A DNA stretch of 64,000 nucleotides from Erinaceus europaeus. Lineage: Eukaryota > Chordata > Mammalia > Eulipotyphla > Erinaceidae. Each line of letters starts with the position of its first letter. The stretch's first letter is position 1. A program made the translations under genes and the position numbers. The DNA lies in NCBI RefSeq assembly GCF_950295315.1, contig NW_026647282.1:26361-90360 (forward strand), written 5' to 3'. Below, piece by piece: positions 8,660 through 19,639 of the stretch. The notes beneath the pieces were generated by a model. That model was not told where the DNA came from. It searched no databases and saw only the letters and a program-made list of their open reading frames with translations.

Positions 8660-9480
8660 GCTATGACTCTGCCTTTGAGGGGGGATTTCCATTCAGTTCA
8701 GGTCTCTGGACTTTACTCCCTGTTTGGGAAGAACCTTAGGAGAGAGATGGAAAAAAGAACCGAGGGCTGATTAGCCAAGTCACCTGAGCCGATTCTGGCA
8801 ATCAAAGAGGTGACAGATGCTGGGGCCCGACTGCTCTAACAATGTAAGATGCTTTTACATTGTTTCCGTCCCATAATTCCAAGTGTGATAGTGTCCAGGA
8901 AGGGGGCGGAAAATTCAACTTTTCTCTAAATAATCTTCATTGAGAAGAGAGAAACAAAACCATTTCCTGCTAGGAACCATGGAAGACAAAAAGCCCTGGG
9001 TGGGGCTCCAGCCAGTTCTATCTAAGGAATAGAAACAGTGGCGCAGACCTCAGGGCTCCAGGCAATAGGTGAACTTTTGTGACTGAGAGTGTCAAGTATG
9101 TTTCCATTCATCTTCCACACCCAGCCCTCTGCCGTACATTGTAACCTTTGCTACTGTCTACACAGTGTGGTCGATTTCAGGGCTTTGTCACTCAGGCAGA
9201 GGGTACAGTTCAGTTCACCCTTTACACTTAATGAAAGTGTAACTAAAGTGGGATAATTACTCTTTTTTTCTCTTTATAATAAATATCTATTAATTATTAT
9301 CAACGCCACAATGCCATGGAAAGAATCTCTAATTAATGCTAATGGTATTTCCCATTCAAAACTTCCCCTAAAAGTCAGATACCTTTAGAGGTCAGAAAAT
9401 AGTGCTTCTCAAGATCTCCCATATTAATGCCAACTCTATGAAGACTATCTAGGGAAATGAGACTGTAGGAAATAGCATTT
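8660..9480. other. Unique intron sequence, moderately GC-rich
   Basis: I recognise no exon, repeat or RNA gene. It is less AT-rich than most of the intron, especially 8700-9220. No splice-bounded reading frame stands out. Confidence 0.45.
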
Positions 9481-9484
9481 TATG

Positions 9485-9668
9485 GGGTCAGGCAGTGGTG
9501 CACCTGGTTAAGTGCACACACTACAGTGTGCAAGGACCAGGTTCAAGCCCCTATCTCCCACCTACATGGGGAAAGCTTCATGAGTGGTGAAGCAGAGCTA
9601 CAGTTGTCTCTCTGTATCTCTACCTCTCCATCTCTGCCTCACCTCTCAATTTCTCTGTCTCTATTCAG
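9485..9668 (+). mobile_element. SINE-B, 3' end cut by the next SINE
   Basis: Head GGGGTCAGGCAGTGGTGCAC, GGTGAAGCAGAGCTACAGTT, ending TTTCTCTGTCTCTATTCAGA. It lacks its A-rich tail and runs straight into a reverse SINE-A. Confidence 0.85.
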
Positions 9669-9824
9669 AGGGGGAGAGAAAGATAGACAGCTGCAGACCT
9701 GCTTCACCGCTTGTGAAGCGACTCCTGTGTAGGTGGGGAGCTGGGGGCTTGAACCGGGATCACTGCTCCGGTCCTTGTGCTCTGTGCCATGTGTGCTTAA
9801 CCTGCTCTGCTACTGCCCAGCCCC
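9669..9824 (-). mobile_element. SINE-A, tail half missing
   Basis: Starts at GGGGGAGAGAAAGATAGACA and ends with the reversed head GCTCTGCTACTGCCCAGCCCC. The CAACAA tail is absent, so this and its neighbour share an abrupt junction inside pyrimidine/purine tracts. Confidence 0.85.
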
Positions 9825-9833
9825 TGAGGCCTT

Positions 9834-10048
9834 TTATTTCTTATATTTATTTATTTTTATTTTTTAGATAGGACAGAGAGGAATTGAGAAAGGATGGGAA
9901 GACAGAAAGAGGAAGAAAAAAGTAAGACACCTGCAGATCTGCTTCACTCCTCATGAAGTGAACATCCCTAGGTGAGGAGTGGGGGCCTGAACCTGGGTCC
10001 TTGTGTTGGGTCTTAGGTGTACTTAACTGGGTGCACCACCACCTGGCC
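9834..10048 (-). mobile_element. SINE-B-like
   Basis: Reverse copy: TTATATTTATTTATTTTTAT, GATAGGACAGAGAGGAATTG, CACCTGCAGATCTGCTTCAC and head GTGCACCACCACCTGGCCC. Third member of a back-to-back SINE cluster. Confidence 0.85.
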
Positions 10049-10441
10049 CTGATTTACTTTCTAAACTGCACAAGGATTCTCCAAAATGTTCCTAAGATAC
10101 TTGTGAACACCTGTTCACCATCCTACAATAGCTCCCCCCCCCCTTTTAAATTCAAAGTCAATATTACACCCTCACAGTTGCTAATGGCACCTTACAAGTG
10201 TTCTGACCATGGAGGTCTCTTAGGTCATATCCTGAACCTGGCTCGCTCCTTTCATTCTACTTCAACCTCAGTTCCTTCTACCATCAACAAACACTTGCTA
10301 GTGCCCCTTTAGGGCATCTGTACATGTGTTTCCCCTTGCCAGGAATATTCTTGATCCAGATTTCTGTTCAGGATTAGCTTCACATTGAGATAGTTTAAGG
10401 TGTTGAAGGGGCGTACACATTATTCATTTAAAATGACCATC

Positions 10442-10600
10442 CCACTGGGTGGGAAGGTAGCACAATAGTTATGCAAAAACATTACATTGCTCAAGGTTCC
10501 AGAAGTCCTGACTTCAATCCTCCCCAATGCCATAAACCAGAGTTGAGCAGTGTTTTGATAAATCATAAAATAAATAACTAAAAATAATAATAAATTTAAA
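10442..10600 (+). mobile_element. SINE-C
   Basis: CACTGGGTGGGAAGGTAGCA then CAATAGTTATGCAAAAACAT and GACTTCAATCC, with GAGTTGAGCAGTGTTTTG and an AAATAAATAA tail. Confidence 0.7.
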
Positions 10601-10664
10601 TGGTCACCCTAATATTCTTGCCATTTTTTTTTTTTTTTAGCTTTTCAGTGAGAGGGAACCTTGG

Positions 10665-10865
10665 GTATTTTGGTGGGAATATGTAATAGTCTGCTCACTA
10701 TGGAAAACAGTATAGAAGTTCTCTCCAATATTAGGGAAAAAATGTAACTATTAGGGCTGGTAGGAGTGGTGGCGAGTGCACAGAACTTTGGTGGAAGATG
10801 TGGAGACTTAACACCACGTATGGATATGAAATTATACTCAAGAAATCATACTTTCATAAAACATT

Positions 10866-10904
<39 letters not shown>

Positions 10905-11015
10905 ATCAGATAATCCAGCCATTTTACTTTTGGGTACATATCCAGGGAAAATGAAGTTACTATTTCTGAGAGATACCTACATACTCATATTCAGTAAGCT
11001 TTATTTATGATAGCC
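10665..11015 (+). mobile_element. L1M-like 3' region, part 1, with a (CA)n tract
   Basis: GCTCACTATGGAAAACAGTA, ATCCAGCCATTTTACTTTTGGGTACATATCC and TTTATTTATGATAGCCCAAAC are classic old-L1 phrases. A (CA) tract sits at 10868-10901, and some intervening sequence at 10760-10860 is rearranged. It is interrupted by a SINE at about 11020. Confidence 0.7.
10868..10901 (+). repeat. (CA)n microsatellite
   Basis: About 17 uninterrupted CA units. Confidence 0.95.
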
Positions 11016-11023
11016 CAAACATG

Positions 11024-11255
11024 AGTCACCAGCGATAGCTCACCCAGTATAGGGCATACCTCTGTACTTAAGTTCTAAGCCCAGAGCCACATGACATCAC
11101 TATAAATGACACAGTGGAGCTCAATGGATGTCAAAACAGTGCTACTGCATTTCTCCTCTCTCACTGCCTTCCCCTTTCTAAGTGAAATAACAAAAAATTG
11201 ACTGAGAGCTCACTCAAAGGTGGCCTCACACATTGGCTCACTAGTGCTACATTAA
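11024..11255 (+). mobile_element. SINE-C-like insertion in L1M
   Basis: GAGTCACCAGCGATAGCTCACCCAG resembles the tRNA-like head, followed by CTCCTCTCTCACTGCC. It splits L1M phrases at 11015 and 11265. Family and exact ends are uncertain. Confidence 0.5.
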
Positions 11256-11264
11256 AGAACAAAC

Positions 11265-11560
11265 CAAAAAAACATGAAACCAGTTATAGTATCCACCAAC
11301 TGAAGAATAGTTACAGAATATTTATATTTATAAAAATATTTATCTCACGTACATAGTGGGGTATCATTACTGCTACTAGAGAAAATATAGATGGAGTTTG
11401 ATGACATTATATGAAGTAGAGTGAGTCAGAATGAGAAAGACAAATAAAGACAAGTTCATAAATAACAAATCTGTAGTTTCTGAAGGTTGCAGAGGAAACA
11501 GGTGACAGTGGTTGGCTGTTGGGACATGAGTGTAATTAGCCTATGACTGATGTCAGCCTG
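11265..11560 (+). mobile_element. L1M-like 3' region, part 2
   Basis: TATCCACCAACTGAAGAATA, TAGTGGGGTATCATTACTGC, ATATGAAGTAGAGTGAGTCAGA and AGAAAGACAAATAAAGACAAG continue the order expected after 11015. Confidence 0.65.
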
Positions 11561-11747
11561 ACAAGCAAATTTATGCAAAGCCACAGGGGCTGTGGGTGTG
11601 TAGAAAGTTATTTAAGTGACTGTCTTCCAGAAATGCCTCTCTCTCTGTTCTGCTGCCTTTGCGTGCTTCCCCAGGGACCTGAACAGGTAGTCAAGTGCTG
11701 ATAAAAGCGTATGGACTCATGATCAATTTTTCCCCTCTCATATTAAT

Positions 11748-11830
11748 TAGTGGTTTATATGTCTACAATTTAATAGGAGTGTACATAAACACTATTCCCA
11801 CCACCAAAAGACTGTGTCCCAGCCCAACCA
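11748..11830 (-). mobile_element. LINE-1 3'-UTR end fragment
   Basis: TTTAATAGGAGTGTACATAAACACTATTCCCACCACCAAAAGACTGTGTCCC is the reverse of the L1 end motif (GGACACAG...GGTGGTGGGAA), as in 37775-38200. It is cut at 11830 by SINE-A sequence. Confidence 0.6.
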
Positions 11831-12030
11831 CCCACCTCTGTCTTTTCCCTCCTCTCTCGATTTCTCTTTGTCCTATCCAACAACAACAATAACAACTACA
11901 CCAAGGGCAACAGAATAGGAAAAATGGCCTCCAGGAGCAGTGGATTCATAGAGCAGGTGCGGAGCCCCAGCAATAACCCTGGAGGCAAAAAGAAGAGAAG
12001 AGAAAAGAAAAGGAGGGAAAAGAAAAGAAA
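11831..12030 (+). mobile_element. SINE-A 3' half with extension block
   Basis: CTCCTCTCTCGATTTCTCTT, CTATCCAACAACAACAATAA, then the extension GGAGCAGTGGATTCATAGAG ... AATAACCCTGGAGGCAAAAA and a long AAGAAAAG-type tail. The tRNA-like head is missing. Confidence 0.88.
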
Positions 12031-12269
12031 AAGTTCTCACTATCTGAGATTGTAAAGGTGCTACAGATTAACTTTACTGTGTTAATCATTTCATTAAAAT
12101 TATATTGACAAAATCACTGTTCTACACAAACTTATACAATGCCTAGTACATTTCACTGAAGAAGGAGAAACTCAATTGCTATAAAAATCTAAATGCTACG
12201 ATAGCCTTTGCTAAAGTACTTTCCTTTTAATTTTTCTCCATGGCATTCACAAGTCTCTGGTCAGTTTTA

Positions 12270-12475
12270 TTTACTTGCTTTTTTCATATTACTTTCCTCA
12301 CAGAATCTAAGTTTTAGAAGTGCAGACATTTTATTCTGTTTGCTCACTAACCTATCCCTGGTATGCAGAATTAGTGTGACACATAGTAGTTACTCCATAA
12401 GTATTTGTACTACAAATTCATTCGTGTATTTAAATATAGCACTATATACGATATCTTGGTTATTATTGAATGATT
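12270..12475 (+). mobile_element. L2 3'-end relic
   Basis: AGACATTTTATTCTGTTTGCTCACTAACCTATCCCTGGTATGCAGAATTAGTGTGACACATAGTAGTTACTCCATAAGTATTTGT follows the L2 3'-end phrase (gtatccccagcgcc...cacatagtaggcgctcaataaatatttgt). Confidence 0.6.
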
Positions 12476-12611
12476 TCACCAGATGAACTTCATTATTTTA
12501 CCACAAATCAGTCACTTATTTAATAATTATAGCAATTAATGAGGTTTATTGATTCATTTAATGAGATTAGCTGAAAAGGCACTTAGATAGCTGGGATGTT
12601 ACAAGACAACT

Positions 12612-12830
12612 TTTTTTAAAAGTGTATTTTTATTTATTTATTATTGGTCAGAGACAGAGAGAAACTGAGAAGGGAGGGGGAGACAGAGAGGAAGAGAGAC
12701 AGAGAGACACCTGCAGCTCTGCTTCACCACTCATGAAGCTTTCCCCAAGCAGGTGGGGACCAGGGGCTTGAACCTGGGTCCTTGTGCACTGTAATGTGTG
12801 CACTTTACCAGGTGTGCCACCACCTGGCCT
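12612..12830 (-). mobile_element. SINE-B, well preserved
   Basis: Reverse copy: ATTTATTTATTATTGGTCAG, GAGACAGAGAGAAACTGAGA, CTCATGAAGCTTTCCCCAAG, GTGTGCCACCACCTGGCCT. It pairs with the plus-strand SINE-A 20 bases downstream. Confidence 0.93.
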
Positions 12831-12850
12831 CCTTAAAAGTCATCTTTAGA

Positions 12851-13134
12851 AGTTGGGCGGTAGCGCAGCAGGTTAAGCGCATGTGGCGCAAAGTGCAAGG
12901 ACCGACATAAGGATCCTGGTTCGAGCCCCCCGGCTTCCCACCTGCAGGGGAGTCGCTTCACAAGTGGTGAAGCAGATCTGCAGGTGTGTCTTTCTCTCCC
13001 CCTTTCTGTCTTCCCCTCCTCTCTCCATTTCTCTCGGTCCTATCCAACAACGATGACATCAACAACAATAACTACAATAACAAAACAACAAGGGCAATAA
13101 AAGGGAAAATAAATAATAATAAAAAAATTTTTAA
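12851..13134 (+). mobile_element. SINE-A, full length
   Basis: AGTTGGGCGGTAGCGCAGCA head, GGGGAGTCGCTTCACAAGTG, CCAACAACGATGACATCAAC, AAGGGCAATAAAAGGGAAAA. Some internal CpGs are kept, suggesting limited age. Confidence 0.93.
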
Positions 13135-13346
13135 AAACCCTATATGTAGGTATAACAGCTAATATCCTTCCATTGTAAAACCTGGAAAGGACCCAGGTCA
13201 TTGAGGGACTCTGAAATTAATTTCCACTAGTTTTACAGTACATTGGCATTTAAGATTTACTTTTGAGAATTTCACCAAGGCCAAGAAAAACCATGGGATG
13301 ACTAAACAGGGAAATGTAATTCTGTATTTCATTCTTTTTTCCCATT

Positions 13347-13553
13347 GTTTTCCTTTAATTTAAAAAGACAAAGAAAAAATGAGTGGGGGGGGTATAGAGA
13401 GGGAGAGACAGAGAAACACCTGTAGCAACTTAACTTCACCACTCATGAAGCTCCCCCCACTCCCTGCAGGTGAGGAACAGGGGCTTGAACCTGTGTCCTT
13501 AATGCGGTGGTGGTGTGTGCACTTTATTACTGAATAAGCCACTGCCCAGCCCC
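13347..13553 (-). mobile_element. SINE-B
   Basis: Reverse copy with the GGGAGAGACAGAGAAACACC purine tract, CTCATGAAGCTCCCCCCACT and head AATAAGCCACTGCCCAGCCCC. Several small insertions are present. Confidence 0.88.
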
Positions 13554-13831
13554 TACAGGTTTATTCATAAAAGATGAATTATTATTACAGGCTGATTTTT
13601 CTTTATTTTTTCCTTTATTTTTTGATAGTCCAGATTTTAAAAGTTTACTTTTTTTCATAAATATTACTGTGACATGCACTTGTTTATTCTTTCAATTCAG
13701 TAATTATCAACTAGCCCTGAGGGAGTGGGGAGTGATTCCATTAGAACCAGGAGTGCTCTTCAAACCCTATCTGTTTTCATAGACACTAAGGTTTTCTCTG
13801 TGAGGGATGGGTTTTCAAAAGTGTGAAATGG

Positions 13832-13940
13832 TAGCTCGGGAGGTGGTGTTGTGAACAAGGCATCTCTCAAGCACGGAGTTTGAAGTCTGAACTCCAGCAC
13901 TGCATGTATCAGAATAATATTCTGGTTTTCTCCCAGCTTC
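13832..13940 (+). mobile_element. SINE-C fragment
   Basis: AGCTCGGGAGGTGGTGTTGT, GAAGTCTGAACTCCAGCACTGC and TCTGGTTTTCTCCC resemble the older tRNA-like SINE. Low similarity. Confidence 0.45.
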
Positions 13941-13958
13941 GTTAAGAAACACATTTTA

Positions 13959-14226
13959 GGGAGTCGGGCTGTAGCGCAGCGGGTTAAGCGCAGGTGGCGC
14001 AAAGCACAAGGACCGGCATAAGGATCCCGGTTCGAACCCCGGCTTCCCACCTGCAGGGGAGTCGCTTCATAGGCGGTGAAGCAGGTCTGCAGGTGTCTAT
14101 CTTTCTCTCCTCCTCTCTGTCTTCCCCTCCTCTCTCCATTTCTCTCTGTCCTATCCAACAACGACAACAACAATAAAACAATAAGGGCAACAAAAGGGAA
14201 TAAATAAAATAAATATTAAAAAAAAA
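13959..14226 (+). mobile_element. SINE-A, young, perfect 15-bp TSD
   Basis: Head GGGAGTCGGGCTGTAGCGCA, GGTTCGAACCCCGGCTTCCC, tail CAACAACGACAACAACAATA and AAGGGCAACAAAAGGGAATA. AAGAAACACATTTTA is duplicated at 13944-13958 and 14227-14241. It shares diagnostic bases with the copy at 40891-41196. Confidence 0.95.
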
Positions 14227-14304
14227 AAGAAACACATTTTAAAACATGGAGCTATTCTTAACTATCTTTGGCTATTATTTATTTAGACATACTAAGAATT
14301 GATT

Positions 14305-14525
14305 TCTTTAATTATTTTTTACATTTTATTATCTGTATTTATTTATTTATTAGATAGAGACAGGCAGAAATTGAGAGGGTAGGGGGAGAGAGACAGAGAG
14401 ACACTTGCAACACTGCTTCACCACTTGCAAAGCTTTCCCCCTGCAGGTGGGGGGTGGGGGCTCAAGCCCTGGTCCTTACGCCATGTATCATGTGCGCTCA
14501 ACCAGGTGTGCCACCACCCAGATCC
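14305..14525 (-). mobile_element. SINE-B
   Basis: Reverse copy: TATTTATTTATTTATTAGAT, GACAGGCAGAAATTGAGAGG, CTTGCAAAGCTTTCCCCCTG, head GTGTGCCACCACCCAGATCC. Confidence 0.9.
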
Positions 14526-14713
14526 AAGAATTAATTTCTAAATGATCAAGTAGAATGCGTAAAAATTTAATTATGAAACTTTTGTGAAAATATTTAGCAC
14601 GTAAATACAATATGTTAAATAGATTAAAAGAATTCAGGTAAGATTATAATGAGAAACAAAAAGTGTTGTAGTTCTACCGTAATGGCTTTAAAAATGTGAC
14701 CTAAATCTGTTTC

Positions 14714-14863
14714 TTATTTATTTATTTATTTAATTTATTTATTTATTATTGAGGGATTAATGTTTCACAGTTGCCAGTAAATATACTAGTTTGTACATGC
14801 ATAATGTTTCCCAGTTTTCCACATAACAATACAACCCCCACTAGGTCCTCTGTCATCATGTTT
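14714..14863 (-). mobile_element. LINE-1 3' end (second tail type), 13-bp TSD
   Basis: In reverse it reads GGACCTAGTGGGGG...GGAAAACTGGGAAACAT...TACAAACTAG...TTAATCCCTCAATAA, a different L1 terminal sequence from the GGTGGTGGG type. CTAAATCTGTTTC is duplicated at 14701-14713 and 14864-14876. A related copy is at 62711-62867. Confidence 0.75.
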
Positions 14864-14911
14864 CTAAATCTGTTTCCTTCCAGCAAATGGATATGAAAAC
14901 TCACAGGTCTT

Positions 14912-15206
14912 GGGGCTGGGTGGTGGTGCAACCTGTTAAGTGCACATATTTCCAAGCACAAGGACCAAGTTTGAGCCCGTTTCTCACCTGTGGGGGTCCG
15001 ATTCAAAGTGGGTCTTTCTCTCTCTTTACCTCACTGTCCTCTCAATTTCTCACGGTCCTGTCTGATAAAAATTAGAAAGGAAGAAGAAGAAGAAAAAAAA
15101 AGAGGGGTGAGTGGGAAAAAAGGCCTTTGGGACCCGTAGATACACAGTGCTGGCACTGAGCCCAAGCGATAACCCTGATGGCAATACAAATAAATAAATA
15201 AACAAA
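14912..15206 (+). mobile_element. SINE with extension block, diverged
   Basis: GGGGCTGGGTGGTGGTGCAA head, CCTCTCAATTTCTCACGG, AAGAAGAAGAAGAAAAAAAA, then the extension GACCCGTAGATACACAGTGC ... CGATAACCCTGATGGCAATA and AAATAAATAAATAAAC. Confidence 0.82.
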
Positions 15207-15615
15207 CTTCTTAGACTATGTTTACTCTGGATCTGGATTCTACCTCAAGCAGGTCAGGAAACATTTTCACCAGCTCTACTAATAAATCAGTTTTGGAGAA
15301 TTGATATTGCTCAGTTTCCAACCTCAGTGGTCCAAACAGATGTTGTTGTTGTTATTTTTCCCTCCACTTTAACAGGGTAGAAGAAAGCAGAGGTCTTCAG
15401 AGAGTTGTGTTCCACAAGTCAGATACTGTTTCTCTAATCATGCTGGCTTAAAGCAATGCACAAGGTATTTCCCTGTAACATTAATAAGTATCACAATCCT
15501 GTGGAATTCTTTAAAAATATATCATAGGGAAGAAAAATGAAGGTGTAAACACTCGCAGGTAACAGTGAGATCTAATTATGTTATGCACACTTGAAGCTAA
15601 CTTTCCTTTGTGCAT

Positions 15616-15870
15616 TTTCATTTATTTATATTTTGTAACCAGGGTTAACACTGGGGCTCAGTGTCTGCATGACAACTCCACCATTCTTGTTCCTGACAGT
15701 CTCCTTCTCCTTCCTCCCCCCTCCCCCCTCCTTTCCTCTTTTCCTTCCTTCCTTCCTTCTTTCCCTCCATCCTCCCTCCCTCCTTTCATTTTTTCTTCTT
15801 CTTTCATTTTTTCTTTATTACAGAGGGAGAGACAGAAGGATGGAGAAAGAGACCAGCAACATTGTTCCAT
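15616..15870 (-). mobile_element. SINE, extension block plus pyrimidine microsatellite
   Basis: Reverse copy opening with TTTGTAACCAGGGTTAACACTGGGGCTCAG and TGACAACTCCACCATTCTTG (extension block). An expanded CCTTCCTTCCTT/CCTCCC tract follows at 15705-15790, then GAGGGAGAGACAGAAGGA. The head is degraded. Confidence 0.7.
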
Positions 15871-15953
15871 AACATGTAAAACATGTGTTTATTATGTCTC
15901 ACAGATTTCCAAGAAAAATTACATATTTCTTTAACTCAATTCTACCATGTTCA

Positions 15954-15956
<3 letters not shown>

Positions 15957-16000
<44 letters not shown>

Positions 16001-16128
16001 GAGCAGCTAAAGAAGCTAAGAAAGAGTGAAAGACACTGTAGCACTAATGTTTCCTTCAATGTAGTGAGGCCTGGGCTCAAACCTGAGTTGTACACATGGT
16101 AAAGGAGTTTACTATCCAAAGTGAGTTA
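15957..16128 (-). mobile_element. SINE-C with (TC)n
   Basis: An uninterrupted (TC) run at 15957-15998 is followed by AGGCCTGGGCTCAAACCTGA and a tRNA-like end TACTATCCAAAGTGAG. The microsatellite grew from the SINE's own CT tract. Confidence 0.65.
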
Positions 16129-16130
16129 TT

Positions 16131-16600
16131 TTGCAGGTCCAATTCTACCATCTTAGTATTTCGTGTACTTCCTCTCTTGATATCCATTAAGATCTTGCCT
16201 ATGCTAGTGCATACACAGTCTTCAAAAATAAGTTTATAAAATCATTATACACAACTGTGATTGTTCTGTTAAGAGTGAAAACTGGCACAGTTCTGTCTAC
16301 ATCCTTATGACAGAAGAGCTAGAGAGTATCATTTCAAGCATAATGATGACACATGAACTTGTTTCTGGATCATAGAAGAGCGAGGGGACTTGAGTCACCT
16401 TCTCTCGAGATTTGTGTCCATGCTCCAGAAATCAAGGAGGTCTCAGGAGTAAGCTTGCTTTATAGAGAATGGGGTCCTGGATCCAAATAACATTAAACAA
16501 AAACCAAGCTAGATTAATCTTTGTTGTTTCCTAGTTCATTTTCAGTAGAATTGGGATTGAGTTAGTTAAAATGTTAAATGTTGAGTCAGATATTTAAAGT
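16131..16600. other. Unique intron sequence
   Basis: Nothing recognised: no repeat, exon or structured RNA visible. Confidence 0.45.
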
Positions 16601-16611
16601 ACTTCTTTTTA

Positions 16612-16686
16612 AAAGATCTGTGAGGAAGAGAGAAAGAAAAAAAGAGAGAGAAAAAAATATACTATATGGGGGGAGGGGAGGGAGGG

Positions 16687-16726
<40 letters not shown>

Positions 16727-16835
16727 ACAAACACTCATGAGGGTTATCACCCTGGCATAGATGAGTATGGAAATCAAACTCAGGACCTCATACTTGAGAG
16801 GCCAAAGCTTTATCCACTACACTTTCCAGGATGCC
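16612..16835 (-). mobile_element. SINE-C with (GA)n
   Basis: Purine tract with (GA) at 16690-16724, then GGAAATCAAACTCAGGACCTCATACTTGAG and a reversed head AGCTTTATCCACTACACTTT. Confidence 0.65.
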
Positions 16836-16997
16836 CTAAATACTTTCTTGCTTGGGATTAACAGACTAAATACCTCTCTAGAACCTGATGTGCTTCTCTC
16901 AAGGGAGGAAAGAAGGCACCGAGGACATTCTCTTAGCTGTATGACTTCTGAAATAATCCAGTTGTGCCCCGTTTGGATAGCCCAGTTTTGAGTTTTC

Positions 16998-17215
16998 TGT
17001 TTTATTTTGTTCCACTAGGGTTATCATGGGGCCTCTTTCTTTTCCATAGAGGGTGAGAGACAGAGTTGGGGGAGGGGATGTTGGGTGGGGGCCAGAAAGA
17101 AGAGACACTTGCAGGCACTGCTCTCCTCATGCAGATGGGGTCCAGACACTTGAACCCAGGTCTTCAAGCATAGTTTATGTGTATACTCTACTAGGCAAAC
17201 CACCCTTTTCCCCAC
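16998..17215 (-). mobile_element. SINE, diverged, with partial extension block
   Basis: TTCCACTAGGGTTATCATGGGGCCT (extension), GAGGGTGAGAGACAGAGTTG, GGGTCCAGACACTTGAACCC and a degraded head. Confidence 0.65.
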
Positions 17216-17219
17216 AGCC

Positions 17220-18420
17220 AGAGAATGTTAATGTATTTCTAGTATGTAAAATGTTTTGTTCTCACTTTAGAGATCAAACTTCACTGATCAGTACATACTG
17301 AGAGTAGTGTAAGTAAGTTACAGAAGAGTCACCTGATGATTTTACAAATATTTATCAACCACCAATTCTTGCCAGGCACCATTAGAAGGTTGTGTTCACT
17401 GGGAAGACAACAAAGACTGTAGAAGTTGCATTTCTGCTTTAAAATTCAAATAGAACCTTCCCCCCCCCACACACACATACACCAGCAAGCCAAATAATGA
17501 TGACACCGTCCATAATTTCTATTGACTTAGCAAGTCCACAGCTAAGGAGATGCGTGACTCTTTTGTAAATAAATGAGATTTCTCATCATCCAAAGTTGTG
17601 ATGCAATGTCATTGTTGACCTGCATTGCTTTGATATTAATTATGTTTTCAAAAAAAAGTCAAGTTGTAACTCTTTAGTTATTAAAATTTTCCCCATATTT
17701 ATGTCATGATATATGCCAAATATTTGGTTAAAATCATGCTTTTGTGTCAACTTGCCTATTTTCTAGATTCATTCTGATACTCAGCTATGTGCTTTGTCTT
17801 CCTTTTTTATTTTATGTTGAAGTTATTCTTTATAGTTCTGTCTCACATTTTTGGATTATTTCCCATTTGCACTCCTTTTAAAAAAATGACTTATGATGCT
17901 TTTTAAATGAGGAGTCCAAACTGGTACACAGAGATCTAAGTACACTGTAAACAATACCATCTGTAATGAGATGGCCTTTCAAACCAGCAAAGGTTTCTCA
18001 AACTGACTATAGATGGTCATGATGGAATCCACAGATTTAGTATTTACTAATAGGAACTGCAATAGTTTTGATTCTTGTCAGTAAACTACTTAGTACTATA
18101 TTGTACAACTTTAGTATAAATATGTAAAAACAACCTTCATTTCTAGCTTGCCTATAAAAAGTGAGTACAACTGGTAGGACATTTAATTTAAAATTGACTG
18201 TTTTTACAGAAAAATACACCTTATACATAATATTCTATTCCTCTTTATACATTAAGCTAGTCAGAGATTCTAAAAAGAATACATGTCAGTTTTTTAAGCT
18301 TAGGCTGGAAAATGCTCCAAATATGATTAAATACTCCGCTCACTTTTCCATTTTAGTTTTTACCAAATTTTAAAAATAGAGAAACATCATGAAAGATAGT
18401 TCTAAGGACTTCCAGAAGGG
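17220..18420. other. Unique AT-rich intron sequence
   Basis: About 1.2 kb with no clear repeat. A possible MIR-like phrase (AATATTTATCAACCACC...CCAGGCACCATTAGAA) occurs at 17345-17385. There is a short C/CA-rich tract at 17460-17482. No exon-like reading frame. Confidence 0.45.
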
Positions 18421-18527
18421 TAGCTATGGAGTGGGAGCTTTTTCAGATCACATTCTTGATAAACTAGAAAAAAAATTACCTGGAAAGTCAAACAAAATAT
18501 AACCAGAATTTCTCAAGGAAGTCACTA

Positions 18528-19062
18528 AGCCACAGCCACCAAGTTGCAGATGCTACTACGATTTCATCTTGAACTTCCTGGGCAAGTGACTTCACAAATG
18601 TGTCCCAGAACCTCACCTCTCCAGATCTCTAACCCACAAGGGAAAGACAGAAACAGGTTTGGGGTATGGATCCACCCACCAAGCCCATGTCCAGTGGACA
18701 AGTAATTACATAAAGAATTTTGGTCCATACTCCAAAAGGGGTAAATGTTAATGTTAGAAGATGAGCCCTGAACTCCAATTCCATCAGAACTTGAAGGGGG
18801 GGGGGGAAGGACACTCTCAGAAGTAGTAGGTGTGATTCAGAAAGGAAGAAAAGGGAGGACCACAGCAAAACTAATGTATATATACAAATATAGTTACAGA
18901 AATAATAGTCAACCCATATCTATGATCTTGGGAGAAGTAATGCAATTTCTAATGGAGGGAATAGGGACACAGAACTCTGGTGGTAGGAAAGGTGTGGAAT
19001 TAACCCCCTGTTATCTTATAATTTTGTAAATCAATATCAAATCACTAATAACTTTTTTTTAA
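18528..19062 (+). mobile_element. LINE-1 3'-UTR, about 535 bp
   Basis: CCACCAAGTTGCAGATGCTA, CACCTCTCCAGATCTCTAAC, GGGAAAGACAGAAACAGGTT, GTCCATACTCCAAAAGGGG, an internal insert with a G run at 18796-18806, then the end CTCTGGTGGTAGGAAAGGTG and AATCAATATCAAATCACTAATAAC. Ends in a T/A-rich tail. Confidence 0.85.
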
Positions 19063-19500
19063 AAGAAACAGATCTAAAATTTTTATAAGCATTCATATGG
19101 TATGGGTATTTTTCTGTATTTTAAAAATATCTTAAAATTTTAAAACAAGTCTTAAGATGTGCCTTTTACTTTTCTTTTCCTTTTATTGTAGATTTTCGAA
19201 CTAGAAATTAAATTTGACAAGAAGAAAAAAATACCCAAGCCATGCCTATACTTACTCTGCTCTTGGCTTCTTCTTAAAAGAGCTGTTCTTCAATCTTTCG
19301 ATACAATTAGGAGTTTGAGTACCATATTTACCACTAATCCCACTTTGGTACCACAGGTCCCAGGAGAATAATGTCCCAGGGCACCAAATGTGCATATGGC
19401 CACGAGTTCTGTCCTTACCCCTAATGATTAGTTAGGCTATGATTATCTGTCATGAAGGTAACAGTTACCTTTTGTGCCTCTTAAATAGCAACACATTTTT

Positions 19501-19628
19501 CATAATTATTATTTTATGAAAGAGAGAAACCAGAACACTGTATAGGATATGTAGTGCCAGGGATCAAGCAAGGGACTTTACATCTGTAAGTCCTAATCTC
19601 TAACAGCTGAGTCAACTCCTATGCTGCC
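19501..19628 (-). mobile_element. SINE-C
   Basis: AAAGAGAGAAACCAGAACACTG, GTGCCAGGGATCAAGCAAGGGACTT and a reversed head CTCCTATGCTGCC. Confidence 0.6.
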
Positions 19629-19639
19629 AAGATCTTATC

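Noticed and set aside
13760..14173. 137-codon minus ORF and many similar ORFs ending in DRTERNGERRGRQRGGEKDRHLQTCF-like peptides
   Set aside because: This peptide is the translation of the SINE-A body and recurs at nearly every SINE-A copy. It is not a protein family.
15658..15872. Low-complexity ORFs over the CCTT tract
   Set aside because: They are stop-free only because of the pyrimidine repeat.
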